DNA of 64,000 nt from Streptomyces buecherae (GTDB lineage: Bacteria; Actinomycetota; Actinomycetes; Streptomycetales; Streptomycetaceae), in assembly GCF_014295035.1 (NCBI RefSeq), contig NZ_CP060404.1:6364501-6428500 (forward strand), given 5' to 3'. Positions 51,626-59,359 of the stretch are shown piece by piece. Each line of letters begins with the position of its first letter. Within the stretch, counting starts at the first letter, position 1. The position numbers and the translations under genes are program-made. The notes under the pieces are model-generated. The model made no database searches and was not told the DNA's origin. It saw nothing but the letters and a program-made list of their open reading frames with translations.

Positions 51626-52894
51626 TCAGGCGGTCTCCCGGATGGCGCGGGCCAGGATGCGCAGGCCCTCGTCCAGTTGCTCGGTCGAGATGGTCAGCGC
51701 CGGCAGCAGCTTGACCACCTCGCTCTGCGGCCCCGAGGTCTCCACGATCAGCCCCAGCTCGAAGGCGCGGGCGCACACCTTGGTGGCCCGCTCCTTGTCG
51801 GCGAACTCCACGCCCCACACCAGGCCACGGCCCCGGACGCTGACGATGGAGCGCCGGTGCTCGTCGGCCATGGCCAGCAGGCTGGTCTCCACGACCTCGC
51901 CGCGGGCCAGGGTCTGCTTCTCCATCTGGCCGTCGGCCCAGTAGGTGTCGAGGGTGGCGGCGGCGGTGACGAAGGCGGGGTTGTTGCCGCGGAAGGTGCC
52001 GTTGTGCTCGCCGGGCTCCCAGATGTCGAGTTCGGGCTTGAAGAGGGTCAGGGCCATGGGCAGGCCGTAGCCGCTGATCGACTTCGAGACCGTGACGATG
52101 TCCGGGATGATGCCGGCCTCCTCGAAGGAGAAGAAGGCGCCGGTGCGTCCGCAGCCCATCTGGATGTCGTCGACGATGAGCAGCATGTCGCGGCGCTTGC
52201 ACAGGTCGGCCAGTTCGCGCAGCCACTGCGCGCGGGCGACGTTGATGCCGCCCTCGCCCTGCACCGTCTCCACGATCACGGCCGCCGGGTAGTTGAACCC
52301 GGAGCCCGAGTCCTCGAGCAGCCGCTCGAACCACAGGAAGTCCGGGGTGCGGCCCTGGAGGTAGTTGTCGAACGGCATCGGCGTGCCGTGCACCAACGGC
52401 ACCCCGGCGCCGGCGCGCTTGAAGGAGTTGCCGGTGACGGCCAGCGAGCCGAGCGACATGCCGTGGAAGGCGTTGGTGAAGGAGACGATCGACTCGCGGC
52501 CCTTGACCTTGCGGGCCAGCTTCAGCGCGGACTCCACCGCGTTGGTGCCGGTCGGGCCCGGGAACATCACCTTGTACGGCAGGTCGCGCGGGCGCAGGAT
52601 GATGCTCTGGAACTTCTCCAGAAAGCTCCGCTTGGCCGTGGTCGACATGTCCAGGCCGTGCGTGATCCCGTCGCGTTCGATGTAGTCGATTAACGCGCGC
52701 TTGAGCACCGGGTTGTTGTGGCCGTAGTTGAGCGATCCGGCCCCGGCGAAGAAGTCCAGGTAGGTGTGGCCGTCCTCGTCGTACATGCGGCTGCCCTGCG
52801 CCCGGTCGAACACGGTGGGCCAGCTCCGGCAGTAGCTGCGCACCTCCGACTCCAGGGTTTCGAAAACGCTCAGGTCAGGGGGCGTGATGGTCAC
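51626..52894 (-). CDS. Diaminobutyrate--2-oxoglutarate aminotransferase (EctB-like)
   Basis: GTG 52894 with CGGAGGA upstream gives 422 residues. It is a class III PLP aminotransferase close to EctB/DABA-AT: FDRAQGSRMYDEDGHTYLDF, GHNNPVLKRALIDYIERDG, PGPTGTNAVESALKLAR, DDIQMGCGRTGAFFSFEEAG and the PLP lysine in TVSKSISGYG (near 271). It converts aspartate semialdehyde to L-2,4-diaminobutyrate. No ectA, ectC or ectD is present, so the diamine is probably a building block for the cluster product. Codon 68 is TTA (52691-52693). A hairpin in the 226-bp gap upstream may separate it from the rest of the operon. Confidence 0.88.
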   Translation of the reverse strand: MTITPPDLSVFETLESEVRSYCRSWPTVFDRAQGSRMYDEDGHTYLDFFAGAGSLNYGHNNPVLKRALIDYIERDGITHGLDMSTTAKRSFLEKFQSIILRPRDLPYKVMFPGPTGTNAVESALKLARKVKGRESIVSFTNAFHGMSLGSLAVTGNSFKRAGAGVPLVHGTPMPFDNYLQGRTPDFLWFERLLEDSGSGFNYPAAVIVETVQGEGGINVARAQWLRELADLCKRRDMLLIVDDIQMGCGRTGAFFSFEEAGIIPDIVTVSKSISGYGLPMALTLFKPELDIWEPGEHNGTFRGNNPAFVTAAATLDTYWADGQMEKQTLARGEVVETSLLAMADEHRRSIVSVRGRGLVWGVEFADKERATKVCARAFELGLIVETSGPQSEVVKLLPALTISTEQLDEGLRILARAIRETA

Positions 52895-53015
52895 AGCATC
52901 CTCCGAGGGGGAACAAGGGGAAGGATCGAGAAGCCGTGTGGTGTGCGGGCTGCTGCGCAGTGCAGTGGGTCGCGGTCGCGGAGGCGGCCCTGGGGCTTGT
53001 CGACGAAGGGACTTC

Positions 53016-53051
53016 GGTGGCGGCCCCGGTCGTCCGACCGGCGCCGCCACC
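53016..53051 (-). terminator. Strong hairpin between permease and aminotransferase genes
   Basis: GGTGGCGGC (53016-53024) pairs with GCCGCCACC (53043-53051). Inside, CCGGTCG (53026-53032) pairs with CGACCGG (53035-53041). It could attenuate read-through into the aminotransferase gene. The rest of the gap (52895-53120) shows no gene. Confidence 0.5.
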
Positions 53052-53120
53052 CGTGGTGCAGCAAGGGGACCGGCACGTGGTCCGCGCACGCCCCCGGCGG
53101 TGTGGCAGGTGGTGGCACCC

Positions 53121-54092
53121 CTAGGCGCCGCGCGACCGACGGGCGGCCGACACGGCGAGCAGGGCGTAGATGGAGGCCGTGGCCGTGCCAGGGCCGAGCA
53201 GCAGGAGGGCGACGCTCCAGTCGAGCGCGGCGGCCAGGCTGAGGGCGGCCAACGCGATGACGGCCGCCACCGCGATCCCCCGCCGCTCGGGGCCTCGGGC
53301 CGCCCCCGCCCCGGTGGCTCCGGGACACAGGTGCCGCCAACGGGCCCCCACGGCAAGCAGGTTGGTCAGACAGTAGGAGGCGAGGACGAGGGCGGCGAAC
53401 CACCCGATGACCGTCTCGCCGGCCTGGCCCCCGGGCGGCGCGGCGTCCCGGGGAGACAGCAACACGACGTACAGCAGGGTCGGCGCCGCGAGGCCCAACA
53501 CGATTCCCAGCGTGCCGGCGGCGGGGGAGGAGCGCAGGGACGGCACCGTCGACTCGAGACCCACCCACGCGAAGAGCAGCGGTACGACGAGCAGCAGCGC
53601 CCCGCCCGGGAACGAGTCGCCCGTGTCGAGCGACAGCGACCGGGGCGAGAGCCACCACAGCGCGGCCAGCGCCAGGACCACCACCGTCCGCGCGCTCCGC
53701 ACCGCGGGCGACGGCGTCACCCCGGCCCAGGCCAGCACCGCGGCCAGCAGCAGCACGGCCACCCCGAGGACGTAGGCCGTCGGGCCGGAGCCGGCGAACT
53801 CGCCGGCCGCACCGACCACGACGGCCTGTCCGATGGCGAAGCCGCCGAAGTACAGGCCGTGCACGACGTACGCCACGCCCGGCCCGGCCCGCTCCCGCAC
53901 GAACTCCGCCGCCCCCAGCCCGCGCGTCCCGCCGGCGGCCCCGACCCACAGGGCCCAGGCCAACAACGCCCCGGCGAGGACGAGCGAGGCCGATCCGCTC
54001 TTCGACACGGGTGCCAGTGCCGCGGGTACCAGCAGTGTTCCCGCTCCCAGAACCGCGGTCGTGCTACCGAACGCGGTGCGCACGACACTCAT
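53121..54092 (-). CDS. Amino-acid-permease-like membrane protein
   Basis: A 323-residue protein with about nine to ten hydrophobic helices. The first, FGSTTAVLGAGTLLVPAALA, carries the small-residue unwound-helix pattern of the amino acid/polyamine/organocation (APC) superfamily; VYFGGFAIGQ-like and FAWVGLESTVPSL motifs follow. It is shorter than typical APC carriers (about 450). It lies 11 bp after the MetRS-like gene in the hydrazine operon, so uptake of an amino-acid precursor or export of a product is likely. Confidence 0.75.
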   Translation of the reverse strand: MSVVRTAFGSTTAVLGAGTLLVPAALAPVSKSGSASLVLAGALLAWALWVGAAGGTRGLGAAEFVRERAGPGVAYVVHGLYFGGFAIGQAVVVGAAGEFAGSGPTAYVLGVAVLLLAAVLAWAGVTPSPAVRSARTVVVLALAALWWLSPRSLSLDTGDSFPGGALLLVVPLLFAWVGLESTVPSLRSSPAAGTLGIVLGLAAPTLLYVVLLSPRDAAPPGGQAGETVIGWFAALVLASYCLTNLLAVGARWRHLCPGATGAGAARGPERRGIAVAAVIALAALSLAAALDWSVALLLLGPGTATASIYALLAVSAARRSRGA

Positions 54093-54103
54093 GCCGGCCC
54101 AGC

Positions 54104-55759
54104 TCACCCGAGCTTGTGGAAGACGTCCGGCAGCGGGGTCCTCACCTGCCGGCCCGCGGGCACCAGCAGCAGGTCCGCCAGCTCGGGCCAGCTCGGCATC
54201 CGCGTCGCCACGTCCACCGGGATGTCCAGGTGCTTGGCGATCAGGTGGGCCCACCCCGGCATCAGCGGCGCGGCCAGCACCGACACCAGCGCCAGCGTCT
54301 CCACGTGCGTCACCAGGCGCGAGGCGTACGCCCGCTGACCCTCCTCGGAACCCTCGGCCGCGCCGCGCGCCTCGTTCAGCCGCGGCAGGTCCTTCACGGC
54401 CCGGTCGATGGTGGCCGCCAGCTCACCCGCGGCGCGCTGCGGCGAGAACGAGTTGGCCGACAGCGAGACGGCGATGGCCTTGGGGAGTTCCAGCAGCGAG
54501 ATGGTCAGCGGCTCGGTCAGGCCGTCGTGCTCGGGCACCGTCGAACCGAAGTCCTCGGCCAGCAGCGAGAACACCGTCTGCGCCCACCGCTGCAACCCGT
54601 CGACGAGGATCGTCTCCACCGAGTTGACGAGCTCCTTCATCGCGAAGTTGCCCTGCTCCCGCTCCGGCCCGGTCAGGCACAGGTGGAAGCGCAGCGCGTC
54701 CGCGTTGACCTGGTGCAGGAACTCCCCGCCCCAGATCGCGTGGCCCCGGCTGGTGGAGAACTTGTCGCCCTCCAACCGGTAGAACTCGTTGGTGATCACC
54801 TGGCTCGGCAGCGTGTAGTCGCCGTGCGCCAGCAGCAGCGCCGGCCACAGCACCGCGTGCGAGAAGGAGCAGTCGAAACCGAGGAAATTGACGATCCTGG
54901 TATCCGGGTCGGACCACTGTTCCTGCCACAGCCCCGGCTGCCCCTGGGCCTCGGTCAGGCAGGCGGTCCCGGCCAGGTAGCCGCAGATGCCGCTGAACCA
55001 GGTGTCCAGGATGTGCCCCTCCCAGCCGTCCAGCGGCACCGGGATGCCGTAGTCGGCCTGCCGGCTGATCGGGGTGAGCGGCAGCTCGTTCTCGAACAAC
55101 GTGTCAAGGTAGGCGCGCAGCCGGGGCCGCCACTGGCCGCCGTTCTCCGCGTAGTAGGCGAGCAACTGCTCGCGGTACTCGTCCAACGGGAAGACGATGC
55201 GCTGGAGCGTGGTCAGCTCCGGCGTCTCCCAGCAGGCCGTGCACTTCGCGGCGCCCAGCGCGCCGGACTCCTGGGCTAGGCCGCACGCCTCGCAGTAGAT
55301 GCCGTCCGACGGCGCGGCGCAGAACTGGCACTCGCCGCGGACCTCGGCCTCGTACAGGTAGCGCTCGCACCGAGGGCAGTGGAACACCGGCAGCTCGACG
55401 ACCTTGAGCTTGCCCGCCTCCCAGAGCCGGGTGAAGAAGCTCTGGACGATCTCGGTGTGCTTGGGCGTCATCAGCGGACGGGTGAACCAGTCGTGGTGCA
55501 TCGAGCCCAGCGAGAGGGTCTCCTCCATCCGGTTGCCGAACAGCAACGCGGTCTCGTGCGGAGTGGACCCGATCTCGGCGGCGCGGCGCGGCACATAGCA
55601 GGAGTGCTCGTCCGAGTAGCCGACGTAGCGCACCTCGTGGCCGCGCTGGCGCAGGTGCCGGCTCAGCACGTCCGCGCCGAGGAAGGGACCGGATATGTGA
55701 CCCAGGTGCAGGTCCCCGTTGGGGTTGGGCGGCGCGCTGGTGACGATGTAGGTGTTCAC
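54104..55759 (-). CDS. MetRS-like ester/hydrazine synthetase component
   Basis: GTG 55759, overlapping the upstream acetyltransferase stop, gives 551 residues. It keeps the class I synthetase HIGH motif as HLGH (residues 18-21), zinc-knuckle cysteines (CPRC, CQFC, CEAC, CTAC), a MetRS core (WFSGICGYL, NFLGFDCSFSHAVLWP) and KMSKS as KFSTS (near 330). A genomic MetRS would not sit among N-hydroxylase, cupin and amine oxidase genes. In Spb40 and Tri28 a MetRS-like domain activates an amino acid and esterifies it to an N-hydroxylamine, which a fused cupin rearranges to a hydrazine. Here the cupin is a separate gene. Confidence 0.85.
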   Translation of the reverse strand: MNTYIVTSAPPNPNGDLHLGHISGPFLGADVLSRHLRQRGHEVRYVGYSDEHSCYVPRRAAEIGSTPHETALLFGNRMEETLSLGSMHHDWFTRPLMTPKHTEIVQSFFTRLWEAGKLKVVELPVFHCPRCERYLYEAEVRGECQFCAAPSDGIYCEACGLAQESGALGAAKCTACWETPELTTLQRIVFPLDEYREQLLAYYAENGGQWRPRLRAYLDTLFENELPLTPISRQADYGIPVPLDGWEGHILDTWFSGICGYLAGTACLTEAQGQPGLWQEQWSDPDTRIVNFLGFDCSFSHAVLWPALLLAHGDYTLPSQVITNEFYRLEGDKFSTSRGHAIWGGEFLHQVNADALRFHLCLTGPEREQGNFAMKELVNSVETILVDGLQRWAQTVFSLLAEDFGSTVPEHDGLTEPLTISLLELPKAIAVSLSANSFSPQRAAGELAATIDRAVKDLPRLNEARGAAEGSEEGQRAYASRLVTHVETLALVSVLAAPLMPGWAHLIAKHLDIPVDVATRMPSWPELADLLLVPAGRQVRTPLPDVFHKLG

Positions 55760-56352
55760 GAAACGCTGCTTCCTTCCGCGATACGGAGGGCGGAGACGAC
55801 GTCGTCCGACGCATGGGGGTACGTGATGCCGGCCCCGATACGGGCGTCCGGCGGCAGATCGTCCAGAATCACGGCGTGCGCGCCGATCCGGGTGTTCACG
55901 CCGATGCACACCGGGCCGAGCACGCTGGCCCCGGTGCAGATGATCACGCCGTCCTCCACCACCGGGTGGCGGCGCGAACGGGCGGGTCGCTTCAGGTCCT
56001 TCCACCAACCCACCGAGCCGAGGGTGACCTGGTGGTAGAGCATCACATCGTCGCCGATGCGGACCGTCTCCCCGATGACCACGCCGGTGCCGTGGTCGAT
56101 GAAGAAGCGCCGGCCGATCGTCGCGCCCGGGTGGATCTCGATCCCGCTGACCGCCCGCGCCATCAGCGACAACGCGCGCGCCAGGGTGCGGTTGCCGCGC
56201 TTCCACAGGCGGTTGGCCAGCCGGTAGGTCCACAGGGCGTGGATGTGCGGGTACAGCAGGACCTCTCGGTTGCTGCGCGCCGCCGGGTCCTTGGCACGAA
56301 CGGTGGCGAGGTCCTCGCGCAGCATCTCTAACACGGACTTATATGTGGGCAT
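55756..56352 (-). CDS. cysE: Serine O-acetyltransferase-like left-handed beta-helix enzyme
   Basis: A 198-residue CysE/EpsC-type acetyltransferase with hexapeptide repeats (IEIHPGATIGRRFFIDHGTG, VVIGETVRIGDDVMLYHQVT, PVVEDGVIICTGASVLGPV). The catalytic His-Asp pair lies in FIDHGTG and the second His in LYHQV. The gene overlaps the DAO gene upstream (14 bp) and the MetRS-like gene downstream (4 bp), so it belongs to the hydrazine operon. It may make O-acetylserine as precursor, or acetylate an N-hydroxy or hydrazine intermediate. Codon 8 is TTA (56329-56331). Confidence 0.85.
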   Translation of the reverse strand: MPTYKSVLEMLREDLATVRAKDPAARSNREVLLYPHIHALWTYRLANRLWKRGNRTLARALSLMARAVSGIEIHPGATIGRRFFIDHGTGVVIGETVRIGDDVMLYHQVTLGSVGWWKDLKRPARSRRHPVVEDGVIICTGASVLGPVCIGVNTRIGAHAVILDDLPPDARIGAGITYPHASDDVVSALRIAEGSSVS

Positions 56353-57541
56353 ACGGAGCCTCCGGCGTGATCAGGTTGCCGTTCGCGAAACGCTGCGGTC
56401 GGTAGGGCTCCAGCAGCGGCTCGCCGGCCTTGCCGATGACGGCCTCGCCCTCGCTTATCTCTCGTGCGGCCAACTCGGCCACGGCGGGCGCCAACTTGAA
56501 ACCGCCGCCGCTGAAGCCGAGGGCCAGGTACAGCCCGTCGGGCCCGGCCGGGCCGATCACGGGTCGCTTGTCCGGGGTGTAGCCGTCGTAGCCGGCGCGG
56601 GTGCCGACCAGCGGGGCGTTGGTCACGGCCGGCACCCGGCGGGAGACCGCGGCCACCGCCGCGTTCACCTCGTCACCGGTCAGCGGGGCGGCGCCCTGCT
56701 CCAGGTCCACGTCCGGGTGGCTCTGCACACCGAAGAAGAACCGGTCCGTGCCGCCGGGCCGGAAGTAGCTGCCGATGGTGTCGTCGATGCAGGTCGGGAG
56801 CTGGTTGTCGGAGCCACGGCGGCCGGCGCCGGGCAGCGCGACCTGGGCCAGACCGATCCGGCGGGGCACCACCGGGACCTCGACCCCGAGGTGGGCGGCC
56901 GACTCGGCCCCCCAGGCGCCGCTGGTCAGCACGACCAACGGCGCCTCGATGCGGCCCGCCGAGGTCTCCACCCCGGTCACCGCGCCCTCGCGCTCCAGCA
57001 CCCGGACGACCCGCGTGCCCTCGGCCTCGCTGACCCCGATCCGGCGCGCCGCCGCGATCAGCGAGGTGGCCGTGGCGGCCGGGTCCGCGTAACCGCCGGA
57101 GGGCTCGTACGCCACGGCGGCCACGCCCGCCAGGTCCAGGCCGGGAAAGAGGGTCCCGGCCTGGTCCGGGTCGATGACCTCGACCCGCTCGTAGGACAGC
57201 GCCTCGGCGGCGACGGCGGTGTTCACCCGCAGCGCCGCCACGTGCTCCTCGCCCACCAGCATCGCGAAGCCGGTGCGCCGGTACCCGCAGTCGCCCCCGA
57301 TGACCTCGCCCCACTGCTCGAAGGTGGGCAGGCTGAGCGCGGTCAGCCGGGTGTCGCAGGCCGTCGTGTGGTGCAGGCGCAGCAGCCCGCCCGAGCGGGC
57401 CGTCGCGCCCTGGGAGGCGATCCGGCTCTGCTCGCACACGACGACCCGTTCCAGGCCGGCGAGGGCGAGGTGGTAGGCGATGGCCGCCCCGATCACGCCG
57501 CCGCCGACGATGACGGCGTCCGCGCTCCGGGTAGCGGTCAC
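56339..57541 (-). CDS. DAO-family FAD-dependent amine oxidase
   Basis: GTG 57541 overlaps the cupin stop. The 400-residue protein is of the D-amino-acid-oxidase/sarcosine-oxidase type: DAVIVGGGVIGAAIAYHLAL at residue 7, RSGGLLRLHHT, DKRPVIGPAGPDGLYLALGF and GFSGGGFKLAPAVAEL. In s56-p1 (Spb39) and triacsin (Tri27) such an enzyme oxidatively cleaves the lysine-derived hydrazine to release the hydrazino acid. Its place between the cupin and MetRS-like genes strongly supports the same job. Confidence 0.85.
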   Translation of the reverse strand: MTATRSADAVIVGGGVIGAAIAYHLALAGLERVVVCEQSRIASQGATARSGGLLRLHHTTACDTRLTALSLPTFEQWGEVIGGDCGYRRTGFAMLVGEEHVAALRVNTAVAAEALSYERVEVIDPDQAGTLFPGLDLAGVAAVAYEPSGGYADPAATATSLIAAARRIGVSEAEGTRVVRVLEREGAVTGVETSAGRIEAPLVVLTSGAWGAESAAHLGVEVPVVPRRIGLAQVALPGAGRRGSDNQLPTCIDDTIGSYFRPGGTDRFFFGVQSHPDVDLEQGAAPLTGDEVNAAVAAVSRRVPAVTNAPLVGTRAGYDGYTPDKRPVIGPAGPDGLYLALGFSGGGFKLAPAVAELAAREISEGEAVIGKAGEPLLEPYRPQRFANGNLITPEAPYAHI

Positions 57542-57954
57542 TGACTCGGCCCGGTGGCGTCGTCCTCGATGCCGAACTCGGCCGCCCACTTGGCGCGCTC
57601 GGCGGCGATGGCCTCCGCGCTGCCCCACCAGATGGTGACGAACCGCAGTCGGGTGTCGCCGTCGTTGGTCAGCGCGTGGTCCTTGAACGGCGTCATCAGG
57701 ATCGTGTCACCGGGGCTCACCCGGCGCTCCTCGTCGCCGAGGCGCAGCACGCCGGTGCCCTCGGTGATGAAGAACATCTCGTACTCGTCGTGGTTGTGCG
57801 GCGTGGAGGTCGCACCGGGCGCCACATCGACCCAGGCGCCGCCCCAGAACGGGGTCTCCGGGACCGCCTCCTCCCACGGGAAGATGCGCCGGCCGCTGAC
57901 GTTGAACTTCTCCTCGAAGGTCATGTCTTCCGGGCGTGTGGTGAAGAAGTGCAC
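57538..57954 (-). CDS. Cupin, hydrazine-forming rearrangement component
   Basis: GTG 57954 after GGAGAGGAA gives 138 residues, one cupin barrel. Metal ligands are His-x-His and Glu in TPHNHDEYEMFFITEGTGVL (near 58-64) and a His in MTPFKDHALTND. In Spb40/Tri28-type hydrazine synthetases a cupin domain fused to the MetRS-like domain rearranges the aminoacyl ester of an N-hydroxy amine into an N-N bond. Here it is a separate protein, encoded two genes before the MetRS-like partner. A generic cupin is possible, but operon context argues for the N-N role. Confidence 0.82.
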   Translation of the reverse strand: MHFFTTRPEDMTFEEKFNVSGRRIFPWEEAVPETPFWGGAWVDVAPGATSTPHNHDEYEMFFITEGTGVLRLGDEERRVSPGDTILMTPFKDHALTNDGDTRLRFVTIWWGSAEAIAAERAKWAAEFGIEDDATGPSQ

Positions 57955-57992
57955 GATTGATTCCTCTCCTGAGCAGTGCTGTTCCGACGGTG

Positions 57993-59321
57993 CTAGACGA
58001 CGAGGGCGGCGGAGGCGGCCTGCTGCTGGCGCGCGATGGTGGCCCGCAGGTCGCGGTGGACGGTGTCCGCCTTGGTCGCCATCTGACTGAAGGACGTCGC
58101 GCTGGCGATGCCGTGCCGCCACTCGGTCATTCCGTCGAGGTAGATGCCGACCGTGCAGCGGTCGCTGTTCTCGGCGCGGTAGGCGCGGGTGACGTTGAGG
58201 AGTCCGTCGGCGTCGTGCGACAGGTGGGGGGCGAAGGGCTCAAGCGCCGTCGGGAACTGCGGCTCCGTGTACCCGGTGCACAGGATCACCGCGTCGGCCT
58301 CGATGGCGCCCGCCTCCTCCGTGTACACCTCGGAGGTCGTCAGCCGCACCCCGCTCTCGGAGACCGCGAGGTCGGTGACCTCGACGCGGCGGTGCATGTG
58401 CAGCCGGTTGGTGCCGGACAACCGGTCCTGGTAGGCCGCCTGGTAGAGGGCGGTGGACACGTCGGGGTCCACGGCCGAGTAGTTGGTGGCGCGGGCGTGC
58501 GCGAGCGCTCGCTCCCGGGCGTCGCCCTCCAGGCCGTAGAAGTAGTCCGTCTCGGCGGGGAAGTACGCCTCGTTGCTGAAGTGGCCGAGTTCGTACATCT
58601 TGAAGCCGCCGTGCCGCACCAGCGAGTGGATCTGCGCGTCGGGGTGCGCGTTCGCCAGGTACAGGATGATCTCACCCGCGGTCTGGCCGGCACCGATGAT
58701 CGCGAAGCGCGGCGCCCGGCCCAGGTTCTCGCGCAGCGCGGTCATCCGGGGCAGGAACTCGCTGGCGTGGAAGACGCGCTCGCCGACGTGCTTCTGGAAG
58801 GACTCCGGCACGTACGGGACGTGGCCGGTGGCCAGCACCACGTTGCGGCTCAGGTGCTCGTGGGTGGTGCCGTCCCGGGGGTCGCGGCTGATCACCCGCG
58901 CGGTGCGGACGGTGCCGTCGGCGTCGGTGACGGGCTCGACGCGCAGCACCTCCCGGTGGTACTCGGCCTGCCTGCGCACCTGGGCCGCGGCCCACTGCAC
59001 GTACTCCGACCACTCCAGGCGGCTCACGTACCCGCCCAGCAGCGTGAACGGGTAGAAACGCCCGCTTTGCATGAGGAAGTTGGTGAAGGAGAAGCGGGAG
59101 CGGGGGTCGCGCGGGGTGGCGAGGTCGCGCAGGAAGTGGTGCTGGATGTCGGTGCCCGGCAGGACCTGGTTGGGCTGCCAGGCCGACGTCGCGCTCCGTT
59201 CCAGGTAGACCGCGTCCAGGGGGCCGGTTCCCTGATGGGCGTCGTCGTGGTCCTCGATAGCGGCGGCGAGCGAGATGCCAGAGGGGCCGAATCCGGCCAC
59301 CACAACGTCGTGGATGTGCAT
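57993..59321 (-). CDS. Lysine/ornithine-type N-hydroxylase 1
   Basis: A 442-residue flavin N-monooxygenase: FAD motif DVVVAGFGPSGISLAAAIED, the substrate/FAD block WQPNQVLPGTDIQHHFLRDL with ATPRDPRSRFSF, NADPH motif FAIIGAGQTAGEIILYLA, and ATGYTEPQF-like CTGYTEPQFP. It hydroxylates the terminal amine of lysine, ornithine or a related diamine using NADPH and O2. It is the second gene of the operon, 38 bp after its paralogue and 38 bp before the cupin gene. Its sequence is clearly divergent from hydroxylase 2, suggesting a different substrate, perhaps diaminobutyrate. Confidence 0.85.
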   Translation of the reverse strand: MHIHDVVVAGFGPSGISLAAAIEDHDDAHQGTGPLDAVYLERSATSAWQPNQVLPGTDIQHHFLRDLATPRDPRSRFSFTNFLMQSGRFYPFTLLGGYVSRLEWSEYVQWAAAQVRRQAEYHREVLRVEPVTDADGTVRTARVISRDPRDGTTHEHLSRNVVLATGHVPYVPESFQKHVGERVFHASEFLPRMTALRENLGRAPRFAIIGAGQTAGEIILYLANAHPDAQIHSLVRHGGFKMYELGHFSNEAYFPAETDYFYGLEGDARERALAHARATNYSAVDPDVSTALYQAAYQDRLSGTNRLHMHRRVEVTDLAVSESGVRLTTSEVYTEEAGAIEADAVILCTGYTEPQFPTALEPFAPHLSHDADGLLNVTRAYRAENSDRCTVGIYLDGMTEWRHGIASATSFSQMATKADTVHRDLRATIARQQQAASAALVV

Positions 59322-59359
59322 GTTGGGGTTTCTCCCGTCGAAGGTCGCGGTCCGGTGGA

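Noticed and set aside
51626..52894. Ectoine biosynthesis
   Set aside because: Only the aminotransferase step is present; ectA, ectC and ectD are absent and the gene sits with hydrazine genes.
54104..55759. Housekeeping or resistance-type methionyl-tRNA synthetase
   Set aside because: Overlapping genes for an acetyltransferase, a DAO oxidase and a cupin, plus N-hydroxylases, place it in the hydrazine synthetase family context.
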